64,000 bases of DNA from an uncultured Muribaculaceae bacterium (lineage in GTDB: Bacteria; Bacteroidota; Bacteroidia; Bacteroidales; Muribaculaceae): the NCBI GenBank assembly GCA_910584055.1, contig CAJTZS010000021.1:1-64000 (forward strand). The letters are read 5' to 3'. Below, piece by piece: positions 51,428-60,207 of this stretch. The position numbers and the translations under genes are program-made. Position 1 is the stretch's first letter, and each line of letters opens with the position of its first letter. The notes under the pieces were generated by a model. The model was not told the DNA's origin. It did not search any database and saw only the letters and a list, made by a program, of their open reading frames with translations.

Positions 51428-52734
51428 GAGTGCCCCGTCTGAAAGAGGTGAGGGGATTCCTCGCCGAAGGTTGCAGACAGCTCCTTGAGAAACCCCTTTA
51501 TTCGGGGGCTATCTCTGCATTTGGTGCAGGGGTCAGGGTTGCCGCTGTCAGAAATCCGAAGGCGCGACTGCTCGCCCGGGGTCAGAAAGATATATGGCGC
51601 AAGCTTGACGAGAATATAGACTCCTCGTCGAAGTATATATGGATTCACGCCGCTTCCTTAGGAGAATTCGAACAGGGACGTCCGATTATTGAGAAGATCA
51701 GGAAGGAACGTCCGGAATATAGGATATTGCTTACCTTTTTCTCACCCTCGGGATATGAGGTGCGCAAGGACTATGCGGGAGCGGACTGCGTCTGCTATCT
51801 GCCGTTTGACACCCCCGGCAGGGTGAAGCGTTTCATCGACAAGGTTAATCCTGAGATGGCGATATTCGTCAAGTATGAGTTCTGGCGTAATTATCTGCAT
51901 GAACTTTGGCGTCGCCAAGTTCCGACATATCTTGTAAGCGCGGTTTTCCGACCGGACCAGTTCTTCTTTAAGAAGCGCAGTGCATGGTATGGATTATGGT
52001 TGAAATGGTATACGCGAATTTTTGTGCAGGATGAACGCAGCAAGCAACTGCTTGCGGGGATTGGGGTGGATGCCGTGGATGTCTGCGGTGACACCCGTTT
52101 CGACCGTGTGTCCGACATACGGGCAGCGGGGAAACCGATCCCACTGATTGAGAGTTTCACGCGTCGCAATGACAAGGACCGTCCCGTAGTGATGATGGCC
52201 GGAAGCAGCTGGCCGGAGGATGAGGCTGTATATTCCGAATGGTTTGACAGACATCCACGTCTGAAGCTTGTGATCGCGCCTCACGAATTCGAGGCTGAAC
52301 GTCTTGAAACGCTGAAAAAACTTTTCAGCAATGGTGTGGTGCTGATGAGCGAGGCGAAGGTAAACCCTCAGCTTGTTGATGACGCCCAGGTTTTGGTTAT
52401 CGATTGTTTCGGACTGCTTTCTTCTGCTTATGCCTACTGCGATGTGGCGTATGTCGGGGGAGGATTCGGGGCAGGACTCCACAATATCAACGAGGCTGCG
52501 GTATACGATGTGCCGGTAATTTATGGCCCCAACAACGCCAAGTTTATAGAGGCGCGAGAGATGGCGGAATCAGGCGGAGGTATTCCCATAGCCTCAAAAG
52601 AGGATTTCGAACGCGAGGCTGACATCCTCTTCTTCAATGCTTCGGAACGTGAGCGGAGGGGAAAACTTGCAGGAGAGTATATCCGTGGCAAGATAGGAGC
52701 GACTGAAAAGATATTTAAAGCCTTACGTCTATAA
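51424..52734 (+). CDS. waaA: Kdo transferase
   Basis: 436 residues. WaaA (KdtA) adds Kdo to the lipid A precursor at the inner membrane. Recognisable blocks are [72 protein letters not shown] and the nucleotide-sugar site [28 protein letters not shown]. An N-terminal basic and hydrophobic stretch anchors it. It is coupled to gltX by ATGA overlap. Confidence 0.93.
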   Translation: MRVPRLKEVRGFLAEGCRQLLEKPLYSGAISAFGAGVRVAAVRNPKARLLARGQKDIWRKLDENIDSSSKYIWIHAASLGEFEQGRPIIEKIRKERPEYRILLTFFSPSGYEVRKDYAGADCVCYLPFDTPGRVKRFIDKVNPEMAIFVKYEFWRNYLHELWRRQVPTYLVSAVFRPDQFFFKKRSAWYGLWLKWYTRIFVQDERSKQLLAGIGVDAVDVCGDTRFDRVSDIRAAGKPIPLIESFTRRNDKDRPVVMMAGSSWPEDEAVYSEWFDRHPRLKLVIAPHEFEAERLETLKKLFSNGVVLMSEAKVNPQLVDDAQVLVIDCFGLLSSAYAYCDVAYVGGGFGAGLHNINEAAVYDVPVIYGPNNAKFIEAREMAESGGGIPIASKEDFEREADILFFNASERERRGKLAGEYIRGKIGATEKIFKALRL

Positions 52735-52744
52735 TAATAAATTT

Positions 52745-54709
52745 ATGAAATCTAAATCAATAAAACTCATCGCATTTGCAATGGCGGCGACCATGACGGC
52801 CTCAGCCGCTGTGGCTTCCAAGACCCTTACAATCAATACATCGAAAAAGGGCGCGGAGATTCCAACTACAATGTATGGACTTTTCTTCGAAGACATCAAC
52901 TTCGGTGCAGACGGCGGTCTGTACGCCGAGAAAGTGAAGAACCGTTCGTTCGAGTTTGCCAATCCGCTGCAAGGATGGCAGATTGCCGGTAAGGTCGAAG
53001 TTAAGAATGACGGACCTTTTGAACGAAATCCGCATTATGTGGAGCTGAAGCCTTCCGGTCACAGTGACAAACATACCGCCCTCTTGAATGACGGTTTTTT
53101 CGGGGTTTCTTTCGAAAAGGATTCTGTCTATGATTTCACCGTTTACGCACGGGTGCCCGATGGCGGTAAATCAAAAATTGAGGTTCAGCTTGTAAACGAG
53201 GCTACATCCGGAGGTACGCAGGTTGCGGCTTCTAAGAAGATTGAAATTTCGGGTAAGGAATGGAAGCGTTATCAATGTGCGCTGACGCCCGGCCGGACCA
53301 CCGTCAAGGGAAAACTGCGCATCTTTCTCAAGAAACCGGAAACCACAGTCGATCTTGAGCATATCTCACTTTTCCCGAAGAATAATATCGGCGGACTGCG
53401 TACCGATCTCGTCAAGCGTCTCGCCGACCTCAAGCCAGGGGTGTTCCGCTTTCCCGGCGGCTGTATTGTGGAGGGTACGGATCTCGCCTCCCGTTATCAG
53501 TGGAAAAACACTGTGGGCGCGCCGGAGAACCGTCCGCTGAATGAGAACCGCTGGCAATATACATTCACGCATCATTTCTTCCCCGACTATTATCAGACTT
53601 ATGGTCTTGGTTTCTATGAGTATTTTGTGCTCAGTGAACTTCTTGGCGCGGCTCCGCTGCCGGTCTTGAATGTCGGTCTTTCGTGTCAGTATCAGAATCA
53701 CGACATGTCGGCGCATGTGCCGGTGAATGAACTTGATCCATATATTCAAGACGCTCTCGACCTCATAGAATTCGCCAATGGACCGGTCTCTTCCAAGTGG
53801 GGCGCTCTCCGTGCAGAAATGGGACATCCTGAACCTTTTGGGCTCAAATATCTCGGTGTTGGCAATGAGCAGTGGGGACCTGAATATGTGGAGCGTCTCG
53901 CCCCGTTTGTGAAGGCAATCCGTTCGAAGTATCCTGATATAAGGATTATAGGTTCGTCCGGCCCGGATTCAGAGGGTGATAAATTCGACTATCTATGGCC
54001 GGAGATGAAGAAACTTAAGGTTGATCTTGTGGATGAACATTTCTATCGTCCGGATGAATGGTTTCTGAGTCAGGGCACGCGTTATGACAATTACGACCGC
54101 AAAGGTCCCAAGGTGTTTGCCGGCGAATATGCCTGCCACACCAAAGGGCATAACCAGAATCATTTCGGTGCAGCGCTTTGCGAAGCGGCGTTCATGACAG
54201 GTCTGGAGCGTAATGCAGACGTTGTTGAGATGGCGACCTATGCTCCCCTTTTCGCGCATGTGGAAGGCTGGCAGTGGCGTCCCGACATGATATGGTTCGA
54301 CAATCTCCGCAGCATGCCTACTGCAAGCTATTATGTGCAACAGATGTATGGCCACAACCGTGGTTCGCGCGTTGTGCCAACAACTCTCGGGAAACAGCCT
54401 GCGGCCGGTCTGGAGGGGCAGGACGGTATCTTCGCTACCACTGCATATGACAACGATACCAAGGATTATATAGTGAAGATTGCAAACACTTCCGACGGTG
54501 CACAGGAAATCAAGCTCGATTTCAAGGGATATAAAGGTAAATTCACACGAATGACAGTCGAGACACTCCATGCCGATGATAAGACGGAGAACACACTCGA
54601 CAATCCTGACAGAGTGAGACCGGAGAAGAGAGAGGAGTCGATAGCTCCCACATCCACGCCTGTTGTGAATGTGCCAGCAAAAACATTTGCAATCTATCGA
54701 TTCAATTAA
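52745..54709 (+). CDS. Secreted GH51 alpha-L-arabinofuranosidase
   Basis: 654 residues. A signal peptide (MKSKSIKLIAFAMAATMTASAA) precedes TMYGLFFEDINFGADGGLYAE, a carbohydrate-binding-like insert (about 75-215), and the GH51 core: FRFPGGCIVEG, acid/base Glu in YLGVGNEQWGPEY, and nucleophile Glu in FAGEYACHT. It releases arabinose from plant arabinan or arabinoxylan side chains, fitting a gut glycan-degrading lifestyle. It is not in a typical Sus-like locus; the following aldolase gene is the only metabolic neighbour. Confidence 0.92.
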   Translation: MKSKSIKLIAFAMAATMTASAAVASKTLTINTSKKGAEIPTTMYGLFFEDINFGADGGLYAEKVKNRSFEFANPLQGWQIAGKVEVKNDGPFERNPHYVELKPSGHSDKHTALLNDGFFGVSFEKDSVYDFTVYARVPDGGKSKIEVQLVNEATSGGTQVAASKKIEISGKEWKRYQCALTPGRTTVKGKLRIFLKKPETTVDLEHISLFPKNNIGGLRTDLVKRLADLKPGVFRFPGGCIVEGTDLASRYQWKNTVGAPENRPLNENRWQYTFTHHFFPDYYQTYGLGFYEYFVLSELLGAAPLPVLNVGLSCQYQNHDMSAHVPVNELDPYIQDALDLIEFANGPVSSKWGALRAEMGHPEPFGLKYLGVGNEQWGPEYVERLAPFVKAIRSKYPDIRIIGSSGPDSEGDKFDYLWPEMKKLKVDLVDEHFYRPDEWFLSQGTRYDNYDRKGPKVFAGEYACHTKGHNQNHFGAALCEAAFMTGLERNADVVEMATYAPLFAHVEGWQWRPDMIWFDNLRSMPTASYYVQQMYGHNRGSRVVPTTLGKQPAAGLEGQDGIFATTAYDNDTKDYIVKIANTSDGAQEIKLDFKGYKGKFTRMTVETLHADDKTENTLDNPDRVRPEKREESIAPTSTPVVNVPAKTFAIYRFN

Positions 54710-54741
54710 ACATTAAACATTTCACATTAAACATTTAATAC
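54707..54741 (+). repeat. TTAAACATT-type array, GH51 / aldolase
   Basis: ATTAAACATTAAACATTTCAC and ATTAAACATTTAAT units start at the GH51 stop codon and run to the aldolase start. Confidence 0.85.
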
Positions 54742-54745
54742 AACC

Positions 54746-55405
54746 GTGGCAAGATTTGACAAATTAGAAGTATTGAAGAAGATGGAAGCGGCTCCGATGG
54801 TGCCCGTCTTCTATCACAAGGATGCCGAAGTGGCAAAGGCTGTTGTTAAAGCATGCTATGAGGGGGGTGTCCGTCTGTTCGAATTCACCAACCGTGGCGA
54901 CTTTGCCCACGAGGTGTTTGAAGAAGTTGTGAAATACGCGGCAGTGGAATGCCCTGAGATGGCAGTGGGTGTAGGTTCTGTTGTCGAACCGGCAACCGCC
55001 GCGCTCTATATGCAATTAGGGGCTTGTTTCGTGGTCGGCCCGCTTTTCAACGCAGAAGTGGCAAAGACCTGCAACCGCCGCGGAGTGCCATATATCCCCG
55101 GATGTGGCAGCGTGTCGGAAGTGGGTTGGGCGCAGGAAGCCGGATGTGAAGTCTGCAAGGTTTTCCCCGGCGATGTGCTCGGCCCCAAACTCGTGAAAGG
55201 GCTGGTGGCTCCGATGCCATGGTCTAAACTGATGGTTACGGGCGGTGTAGAGCCTACGGAAGATAACCTTAAATCCTGGTTCAGCGCGGGCGCATTCTGT
55301 GTAGGGATGGGTTCGAAACTCTTCCCCAAGGAAGTGGTCGCTGCAGGCGACTGGGGTGTAGTCACCGCGAAATGCCGCGACTGTTTCACCTGGATACAGC
55401 GTTAA
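54746..55405 (+). CDS. KDPG/KHG-type aldolase
   Basis: 219 residues with a GTG start at 54746. A class I aldolase TIM barrel: [61 protein letters not shown], and the Schiff-base lysine probably in [16 protein letters not shown]. It splits 2-keto-3-deoxy-6-phosphogluconate or 4-hydroxy-2-oxoglutarate. No KDG kinase is adjacent. It is convergent with DUF2461: their stop codons share TTAA (55402-55405). Confidence 0.88.
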   Translation: MARFDKLEVLKKMEAAPMVPVFYHKDAEVAKAVVKACYEGGVRLFEFTNRGDFAHEVFEEVVKYAAVECPEMAVGVGSVVEPATAALYMQLGACFVVGPLFNAEVAKTCNRRGVPYIPGCGSVSEVGWAQEAGCEVCKVFPGDVLGPKLVKGLVAPMPWSKLMVTGGVEPTEDNLKSWFSAGAFCVGMGSKLFPKEVVAAGDWGVVTAKCRDCFTWIQR

Positions 55406-56079
55406 GGATTGGCGAGCCAGGGCTTCTCTTCAAATATGTAATTGATGAAACTGTCGAAGGGTTGTTGGATTCTTACATATTTCATTATGTTTTTCACTGC
55501 ATCGGAAGATTCCATCAACGAGTCGGGGACCGGTGACATTACCGTGTAGTCCCTCGGTTTCAGCAGATCGATATATTCCCAATCTTTGGGAAATCCTTTG
55601 GGAGCGGTCTTCAATGGATTGCTCCCTACTTCTTTATAGTGCTCTTTGAACTCCGGATTGTTTATTATTTCAAGGTATTCATCGATGTTGTCGTAGATGG
55701 ATTGACGGATTTCTTTAAGAAGAGGAGCGGGGGGACACCAGCAACCGCCGCCGATAAACGAACTTCCCGGCTCCAGATGGATGTAATATCCGCAACGGTA
55801 GCTTTTCTTATTGCCGCCGGGACATATGAAGATTCCAATGTGTGTTTTGTAAGGTGTTTTGTCGGGTGAGAAGCGCGTGTCGCGATAGATGCGGTAGGTG
55901 CAGTCCGCCGGTGTCAGACGTGCCGCCTCCGGCTCAACGGTTGCAACAGCGTTTATGAGTTGTTGGGTGAAGGATTCAACGGTTGCCTTCACTTTCATGT
56001 ACCTGTCTTTGTTCGCGTTGAACCATTCCCGGTTGTTGTTCCTTTTTAAATCCTTAAGGAAATCGTATATTTCGTTCAT
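55402..56079 (-). CDS. DUF2461 family protein
   Basis: 225 residues. It matches DUF2461 (TIGR02453-type): [21 protein letters not shown] opening, [24 protein letters not shown] near residue 65, and [15 protein letters not shown]. It is cytosolic and of unknown function. It lies 3 bases downstream of the porE-like gene on the same strand, so probably co-transcribed. Confidence 0.88.
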   Translation of the reverse strand: MNEIYDFLKDLKRNNNREWFNANKDRYMKVKATVESFTQQLINAVATVEPEAARLTPADCTYRIYRDTRFSPDKTPYKTHIGIFICPGGNKKSYRCGYYIHLEPGSSFIGGGCWCPPAPLLKEIRQSIYDNIDEYLEIINNPEFKEHYKEVGSNPLKTAPKGFPKDWEYIDLLKPRDYTVMSPVPDSLMESSDAVKNIMKYVRIQQPFDSFINYIFEEKPWLANP

Positions 56080-56082
56080 TTG

Positions 56083-58062
56083 TCAATAATATTCGTAATC
56101 GATTGAGGTTACTTGGAATTCGGTGCGGCGGTTGATTTGGTCTGCCGCCTCTTGATCTTCGGGGGAGAGGGTCTCGATGAAGGTCTCGTCAAGCACGGTA
56201 TCTTCAGCAAATTGCGGATATTCACGGTTGATGCGTTTGGTGACGCGTTTGGGTGTGGACTCGCCATACCCTTTCCACGTCAGGCGCTTGGGGTCTATGC
56301 CTGCGGCTATCAGGTAATCCACCACGCTCTTGGCGCGGCGGTTGGAAAGCTCAATGTTGTATTCGTCCGACCCCTTGCGGTCTGTATGCGCCCCCATCTC
56401 GATGGTGACGTTGGGGTTTTCATTCAGGATCGTCACCATCTCATCAAGCGCCGTCTTTGATTCAGGACGCAGTGTCGCCTTGTCGAAATCATAGAATATG
56501 TTCTCCACAACCTGAGGCTTATTGATGGCGGCGAGTATGAAATCCACGCCGTAGTCTGCATTCTCCTCCTCCATCCCGGAAGTGAATTCCTGCTTTACGT
56601 TGAGATATCCCTTGGCCCCGGCCTTCATCACGTATTTTACTCCGCGTTCAAGTTTGAAGCGGAAAGAGCCGTCATCGCGGGCTATCTCCTTCTGGTTGGA
56701 GCCATCGTCGCCGACAATGCGGATAATGGCGTTGGGCACCGGCTCTTCATCCTTGTCGAGCACATATCCCGATATTGTCACCTTTATTTCCGGCAGCTCA
56801 AAACTGTAGATGCTGTCGAATCCACGTGCGTCGCGTCTGTTTGAGCTGAAGAATCCTGATTCCCCCTCTCCGAACGTGATTCCGAAATCGTCGCCGCTGC
56901 TGTTCATCGGCGTGCCCATATTCTCTACGCTCCATCGTTGCCCAGTGCTGTTGAGTTTTGCCCGGAAAAGGTCGAGCCCACCGAATCCGGGATGTCCGTC
57001 GGAAGAGAAATAGAGTAATGAATCGGTGCGTACATAGGGAAACATCTCATCGCCTGAGGTGTTGATTTGTTCGCCGAGGTTCTCGAGAGAACCGGTAGGG
57101 GACTTGAGGTTGATGCGCCAGATATCTTTTCCTCCGAAGCCTCCCGGCATGTCGGAGCAGAAATAGAGATATGTGCCGTCGGGGGAAACGGCCGGATGTC
57201 CGTAAGCCGACAGGGTATCTGCTGTTATCTCATACTTCTGTGGAGCGCTCCAGGTTGCATCCGAGCGGCGGGAGGTGTAGATCTCCACTGACGTGTCGGA
57301 AGTGGGGGAGCGGCGAGCCACGGTGAGATACATTGTCTGCCCGTCGGGGGAGAAGCTGACAATCCCCTCGTCGGCATCGGTATTCAATTCTCCGGCCGCA
57401 GGCTCCGGCCGCTGCCATTCCCCTTTTTCGTTTTTAGTGGAGAAAAAGATGTCCGATTTTTTTGTGCCGGTTATTTCCGACTTGTTTGTGCCTGTGGCTT
57501 TCTCTGTTGAGGAGGTGAAATATAGTGTGTTTAGCGTTTTATCGAGATACATAGGTGCGAAGTCCGCACGCTGGGAATTGAAGATTTTGGCATTCTTCAC
57601 CACATAGCGTCCTTTCGGCTCTGTCTTGGCTCGGATAGCCCTCTGGCATCCGCGGATTCCCTCTTTTGCGAGTGCATCGTCGGGACGCCATTCGAGATAT
57701 GTCCGGTATGCATCGATTGCAGGCGAATACTTACCTTCTGCCTGTAGCGAGCGACCGAGGTAATAAAATGCCGTCGAATCTGGATACTCATAACGTATTG
57801 CATTCTGATAAGCTGCGGATGCTCGCGGTGCCTGATTGATGCGGCGGTAGCAAGTGGCAAGTTTATATGCCACTTCCCCTCTCAGCTCGCGCTCATTCTT
57901 TGGAGAGAGTTTATTATAGACTGCCCGGTATGTCTTGGCAGCATTGAAGAATTCCCCCCGTTCCATCTGTTCGTTGGCTTCGGAGAGCTTCGGTGTCTTA
58001 CAACCGGTGAAGAGCAAGGTTGCGAATGTAATGGCCAATAATGAAAAAGCGTTAAATCTCAT
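56083..58062 (-). CDS. porE: PorE-like OmpA-family lipoprotein
   Basis: 659 residues. Lipoprotein signal (lipobox FTGC, Cys21), then TPR-like helices (about 25-150), a WD40/PD40 beta-propeller (about 165-430, with FSPDG and VSPDGTYLYFCSD repeats), a carboxypeptidase-regulatory-like domain (about 435-510) and a C-terminal OmpA peptidoglycan-binding domain (about 530-655; FDKATLRPESKTALDEM, AHTDRKGSDEYNIELSNRRAKSV). This order is that of PorE, the T9SS component of Porphyromonas that anchors the machinery to peptidoglycan. Its start codon lies in the loop of a perfect 23-bp inverted repeat. Other Pal-type proteins share parts of this architecture. Confidence 0.78.
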   Translation of the reverse strand: MRFNAFSLLAITFATLLFTGCKTPKLSEANEQMERGEFFNAAKTYRAVYNKLSPKNERELRGEVAYKLATCYRRINQAPRASAAYQNAIRYEYPDSTAFYYLGRSLQAEGKYSPAIDAYRTYLEWRPDDALAKEGIRGCQRAIRAKTEPKGRYVVKNAKIFNSQRADFAPMYLDKTLNTLYFTSSTEKATGTNKSEITGTKKSDIFFSTKNEKGEWQRPEPAAGELNTDADEGIVSFSPDGQTMYLTVARRSPTSDTSVEIYTSRRSDATWSAPQKYEITADTLSAYGHPAVSPDGTYLYFCSDMPGGFGGKDIWRINLKSPTGSLENLGEQINTSGDEMFPYVRTDSLLYFSSDGHPGFGGLDLFRAKLNSTGQRWSVENMGTPMNSSGDDFGITFGEGESGFFSSNRRDARGFDSIYSFELPEIKVTISGYVLDKDEEPVPNAIIRIVGDDGSNQKEIARDDGSFRFKLERGVKYVMKAGAKGYLNVKQEFTSGMEEENADYGVDFILAAINKPQVVENIFYDFDKATLRPESKTALDEMVTILNENPNVTIEMGAHTDRKGSDEYNIELSNRRAKSVVDYLIAAGIDPKRLTWKGYGESTPKRVTKRINREYPQFAEDTVLDETFIETLSPEDQEAADQINRRTEFQVTSIDYEYY

Positions 58063-58088
58063 ATTGATTTAACGCTTTTTCATTATTG
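58036..58088 (-). promoter_or_regulatory. Perfect inverted repeat around porE start codon
   Basis: 58036-58058 and 58066-58088 are exact inverted copies (23 bp); the 7-base loop reads AATATGA on the reverse strand and contains the porE ATG. The upstream arm also contains a four-codon ORF, ATGAAAAAGCGTTAA. It could block or time translation initiation. Confidence 0.8.
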
Positions 58089-58118
58089 TTTATTTTAGGT
58101 GTGGGTGTTTGACCTTTG

Positions 58119-58145
58119 CGGATGCACCATGGTGCATCCCTACAT
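58119..58145 (+). repeat. GCACC-palindrome element, copy 3
   Basis: GGATGCACCATGGTGCATCC followed by CTACA, between porE and hpt-adk. It is not accompanied by a hairpin/mini-ORF unit. Confidence 0.8.
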
Positions 58146-58164
58146 TTGCCTCGGCAATTCCCGG

Positions 58165-59346
58165 TCACAACCTCTTCTCTAACCCTTTCACGATGTCGTT
58201 GAATATCTCATCGACTATGCCGGAGCCGTTGATAGGTAGATATTTACCTTCTTTTGTGTAATACTCTCGCAAGGGGTGTGTCTGGTCATGGTAAACTTTG
58301 AGGCGGTTCTGGATGGTCTCGGGTGTGTCGTCGGCGCGTCCGGTCTCTTTGCCTCGGCGGATCATGCGATCCATCAATTCATCTTCGGGAACTTCAAGGC
58401 CTATCACGGCGTGAAGGTCGGTGCCGCGTTTTTTCAATAGTTCCTTGAGGGCTTCCGCCTGAGGGATAGTGCGCGGGAAACCGTCGAATACCACGCCCTT
58501 CTTGCCGGCAGCTTCCTTGTCAAGAACGTTGTCGAGGATCTGGATCATGAGGTCGTCCGGGATAAGTTGTCCCTTTGAGATATAAGAGTCGGCAATCTTT
58601 CCCAATTCGGTTCCTCGTTTGATATGGTCGCGTAGAACTTCCCCCGTGGAGATGTGATAAAGCCCGTATTTGTCGATGAGCTTTGCGCTTTGAGTGCCTT
58701 TGCCGCTACCCGGAGCGCCGAAAAGCACCACATTCATTGTGTCTTTCATATTATTGTCAATATCAATGTTTTCTGCTTCTTCTTTTATAACATATATATC
58801 GGGGAGATTCCTCACCTTGCCATCGAGATCGAGTCCGTAACCGATGATAAACTTAGGAGGGATTGTGAAAGCCACGTAATCCGGCTTGAAGCCGGTCTTG
58901 CAGCTCTCCGGTTTGTGAAGGAGTGTGGCAAAACGTATCGAGCGCGGGTTGCGCTTGCGTAGGTCATCAATCATCTTGACGGCTGTCAGGCCGGTGTCTA
59001 CAATGTCCTCGATAATCACCACATCGCGCCCGGCGATATCCTCTTTAAGCCCGATCACCTCTTTCACCTTCCCGGTGGATGATGTGCCCTCATAGCTTGA
59101 GTATTTCACAAAGGTGATTACCGAATTGTTGATTCCGATTTCGCGGTAGAGGTCGGCAGCAAACATGAAAGCTCCGTTGAGGACGCAAATGAAAATCGGA
59201 CAAGAATCTTCGAGGTCGTTACGGATTTCGGAAGCCACGCGTTTCACTTGCTCCGCAATTAAATCTCTTGTCAGGTATGGCACAAAGGTAAGGCCGTCAA
59301 CTGTTACAGTATTTTCCATCGATTGTAGAATGGTCTGAGAATGCAT
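58165..59346 (-). CDS. hpt-adk: Hypoxanthine phosphoribosyltransferase-adenylate kinase fusion
   Basis: 393 residues in one frame. The N-terminal part (about 1-185) is a purine phosphoribosyltransferase: CVLNGAFMFAADL, PRPP-binding VVIIEDIVDTGLTA, and GYGLDLDGKVRNLPDIYVI. After a short acidic linker (ENIDIDNN) the C-terminal part is adenylate kinase: P-loop GAPGSGKGTQ, DGFPRTIPQAE, RADDTPETIQNRL, of the short-lid type. It salvages hypoxanthine/guanine and balances adenine nucleotides. ATG 59319 (MENTVTVDG) is an alternative start. A -7 box (complement of 59397-59404) and a GCGGCA/TGCCGC hairpin lie in the leader. Fused or adjacent hpt-adk is known in Bacteroidetes. Confidence 0.92.
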   Translation of the reverse strand: MHSQTILQSMENTVTVDGLTFVPYLTRDLIAEQVKRVASEIRNDLEDSCPIFICVLNGAFMFAADLYREIGINNSVITFVKYSSYEGTSSTGKVKEVIGLKEDIAGRDVVIIEDIVDTGLTAVKMIDDLRKRNPRSIRFATLLHKPESCKTGFKPDYVAFTIPPKFIIGYGLDLDGKVRNLPDIYVIKEEAENIDIDNNMKDTMNVVLFGAPGSGKGTQSAKLIDKYGLYHISTGEVLRDHIKRGTELGKIADSYISKGQLIPDDLMIQILDNVLDKEAAGKKGVVFDGFPRTIPQAEALKELLKKRGTDLHAVIGLEVPEDELMDRMIRRGKETGRADDTPETIQNRLKVYHDQTHPLREYYTKEGKYLPINGSGIVDEIFNDIVKGLEKRL

Positions 59347-59396
59347 TTATAATTATGAGCCGCGGCGGCATGTTTCCCGGCTGCCGCTTCTCAATG

Positions 59397-59404
59397 CAAA
59401 ATTA
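59397..59404 (-). promoter_or_regulatory. -7 box upstream of hpt-adk
   Basis: TAATTTTG on the reverse strand; the -33 element is not clear. The leader of about 45-70 bases contains a GC-rich hairpin. Confidence 0.5.
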
Positions 59405-59427
59405 ACGAAAATAATCCATAAGTCCTA

Positions 59428-59563
59428 TACGTTTAGGGCGCAAAAAAAATTGATTGTCGTCCCGACAACCAATCTTACGTTAACCTTAAAATCTAATACC
59501 ATGAAAAACTCAATGCAAAATTATAAAATATTTTTCATATATGCTACAAAACATAAAAAATAA
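59428..59563 (+). other. Hairpin/mini-ORF unit, copy 3
   Basis: TACGTTTA (59428-59435) is one base off the -7 consensus. GGGCGC plus an A run leads into an 11-bp stem (ATTGATTGTCG, loop TCC, CGACAACCAAT), then TTAACCTTAAAATCTAATAC and a 20-codon ORF starting ATGAAAAACTCAATGCAAAA (59501-59563, MKNSMQNYKIFFIYATKHKK). Confidence 0.7.
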
Positions 59564-59642
59564 TTTGCATTTTAGCTTTTATTAACAAATGAGCTCTATT
59601 TTGGTAACTATTCAGCTATAGGAATCCACTGGATATCATTTA

Positions 59643-59971
59643 GAGCTTGGTTAAAAATAAATGTGAAATTTGGGGCGGCTATCTTCCGGATAAAATCCAT
59701 TTAAGGCAAAGGAGCATAGCGGGCTATGTGACTGCGCCGCGAATGGATTTTAACAAAAGAGAGCCGGACAAACGGTATTTTATATTCTTAGACACGCCTC
59801 ATTTGTTAATTTTTTTAATTTATATTGTTTTTAAAGTTACCTCTGGTCTCGCAATCTTGGGCATCTTTCTCCTTTCGGTTCAGTCACATAGCCCGCTATG
59901 CTCCCTCACCTCAAGAAGAAACCTGCTCCAAGCTTGCGACCCCAAATTCACATTTATTTTTAAACAAGCTC
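59643..59971. mobile_element. MITE-like element, about 329 bp
   Basis: Terminal inverted repeats of about 33 bp with few differences (GAGCTTGGTTAAAAATAAAT at the left; GAGCTTGTTTAAAAATAAAT on the reverse strand at the right). An inner perfect inverted pair lies at 59711-59734 and 59881-59904, containing CATAGCGGGCTATG. Flanking TTA on both sides (59640-59642 and 59972-59974) fits a 3-bp target duplication. There is no transposase inside. Confidence 0.75.
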
Positions 59972-59988
59972 TTAAGGGTATAATCAAA

Positions 59989-60013
59989 TGTAGGGATGCA
60001 CCATGGTGCATCC
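59989..60013 (-). repeat. GCACC-palindrome element, copy 4 (inverted)
   Basis: TGTAG then GGATGCACCATGGTGCATCC. The CTACA side is on the left, so the element is in reverse orientation to copies 1-3. Confidence 0.78.
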
Positions 60014-60043
60014 TCCAACGAACAGATAATAAGTTATTCATCA

Positions 60044-60073
60044 TCGGATGCTCCGGGGAGTATCCCTACATTT
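60044..60073 (+). repeat. GCACC-palindrome element, copy 5 (degenerate)
   Basis: CGGATGCTCCGGGGAGTATCC followed by CTACATTTG: the palindromic design is kept, but the centre is changed. Confidence 0.65.
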
Positions 60074-60118
60074 GAGAGTAGTGCAACGCTTTCCCTACAG
60101 TGATGCTCAATAATTAAA

Positions 60119-60159
60119 GAGACGTTGTGTTGGATGCGTGATTCCAGACACAACGTCTC
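60119..60159 (-). terminator. Hairpin downstream of C10 protease gene
   Basis: GAGACGTTGTGT (60119-60130) pairs perfectly with ACACAACGTCTC (60148-60159); 17-base loop. It is placed about 50 bases after the protease stop on the reverse strand. Confidence 0.65.
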
Positions 60160-60207
60160 ATAAGTTTTGGAGCGTATGGTAATTTCAGCTCCTTATAATA
60201 CGATTAA

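Larger units (their letters stand above)
59347..60207. other. Intergenic region hpt-adk / C10 protease
   Basis: About 860 bases with no convincing gene. It holds the hpt-adk promoter region, hairpin/mini-ORF unit copy 3 (59428-59563), a MITE-like element (59643-59971), two GCACC-type palindromes (59989-60013 and 60044-60072) and a terminator hairpin (60119-60159). A 142-codon frame (59647-60075) spans the MITE-like element and is not considered real. Confidence 0.75.

Noticed and set aside
59647..60075. 142-codon ORF in the hpt-adk / C10 gap
   Set aside because: It spans the inverted repeats of the MITE-like element and a palindrome; the translation is low-complexity and hydrophobic by accident of AT content.
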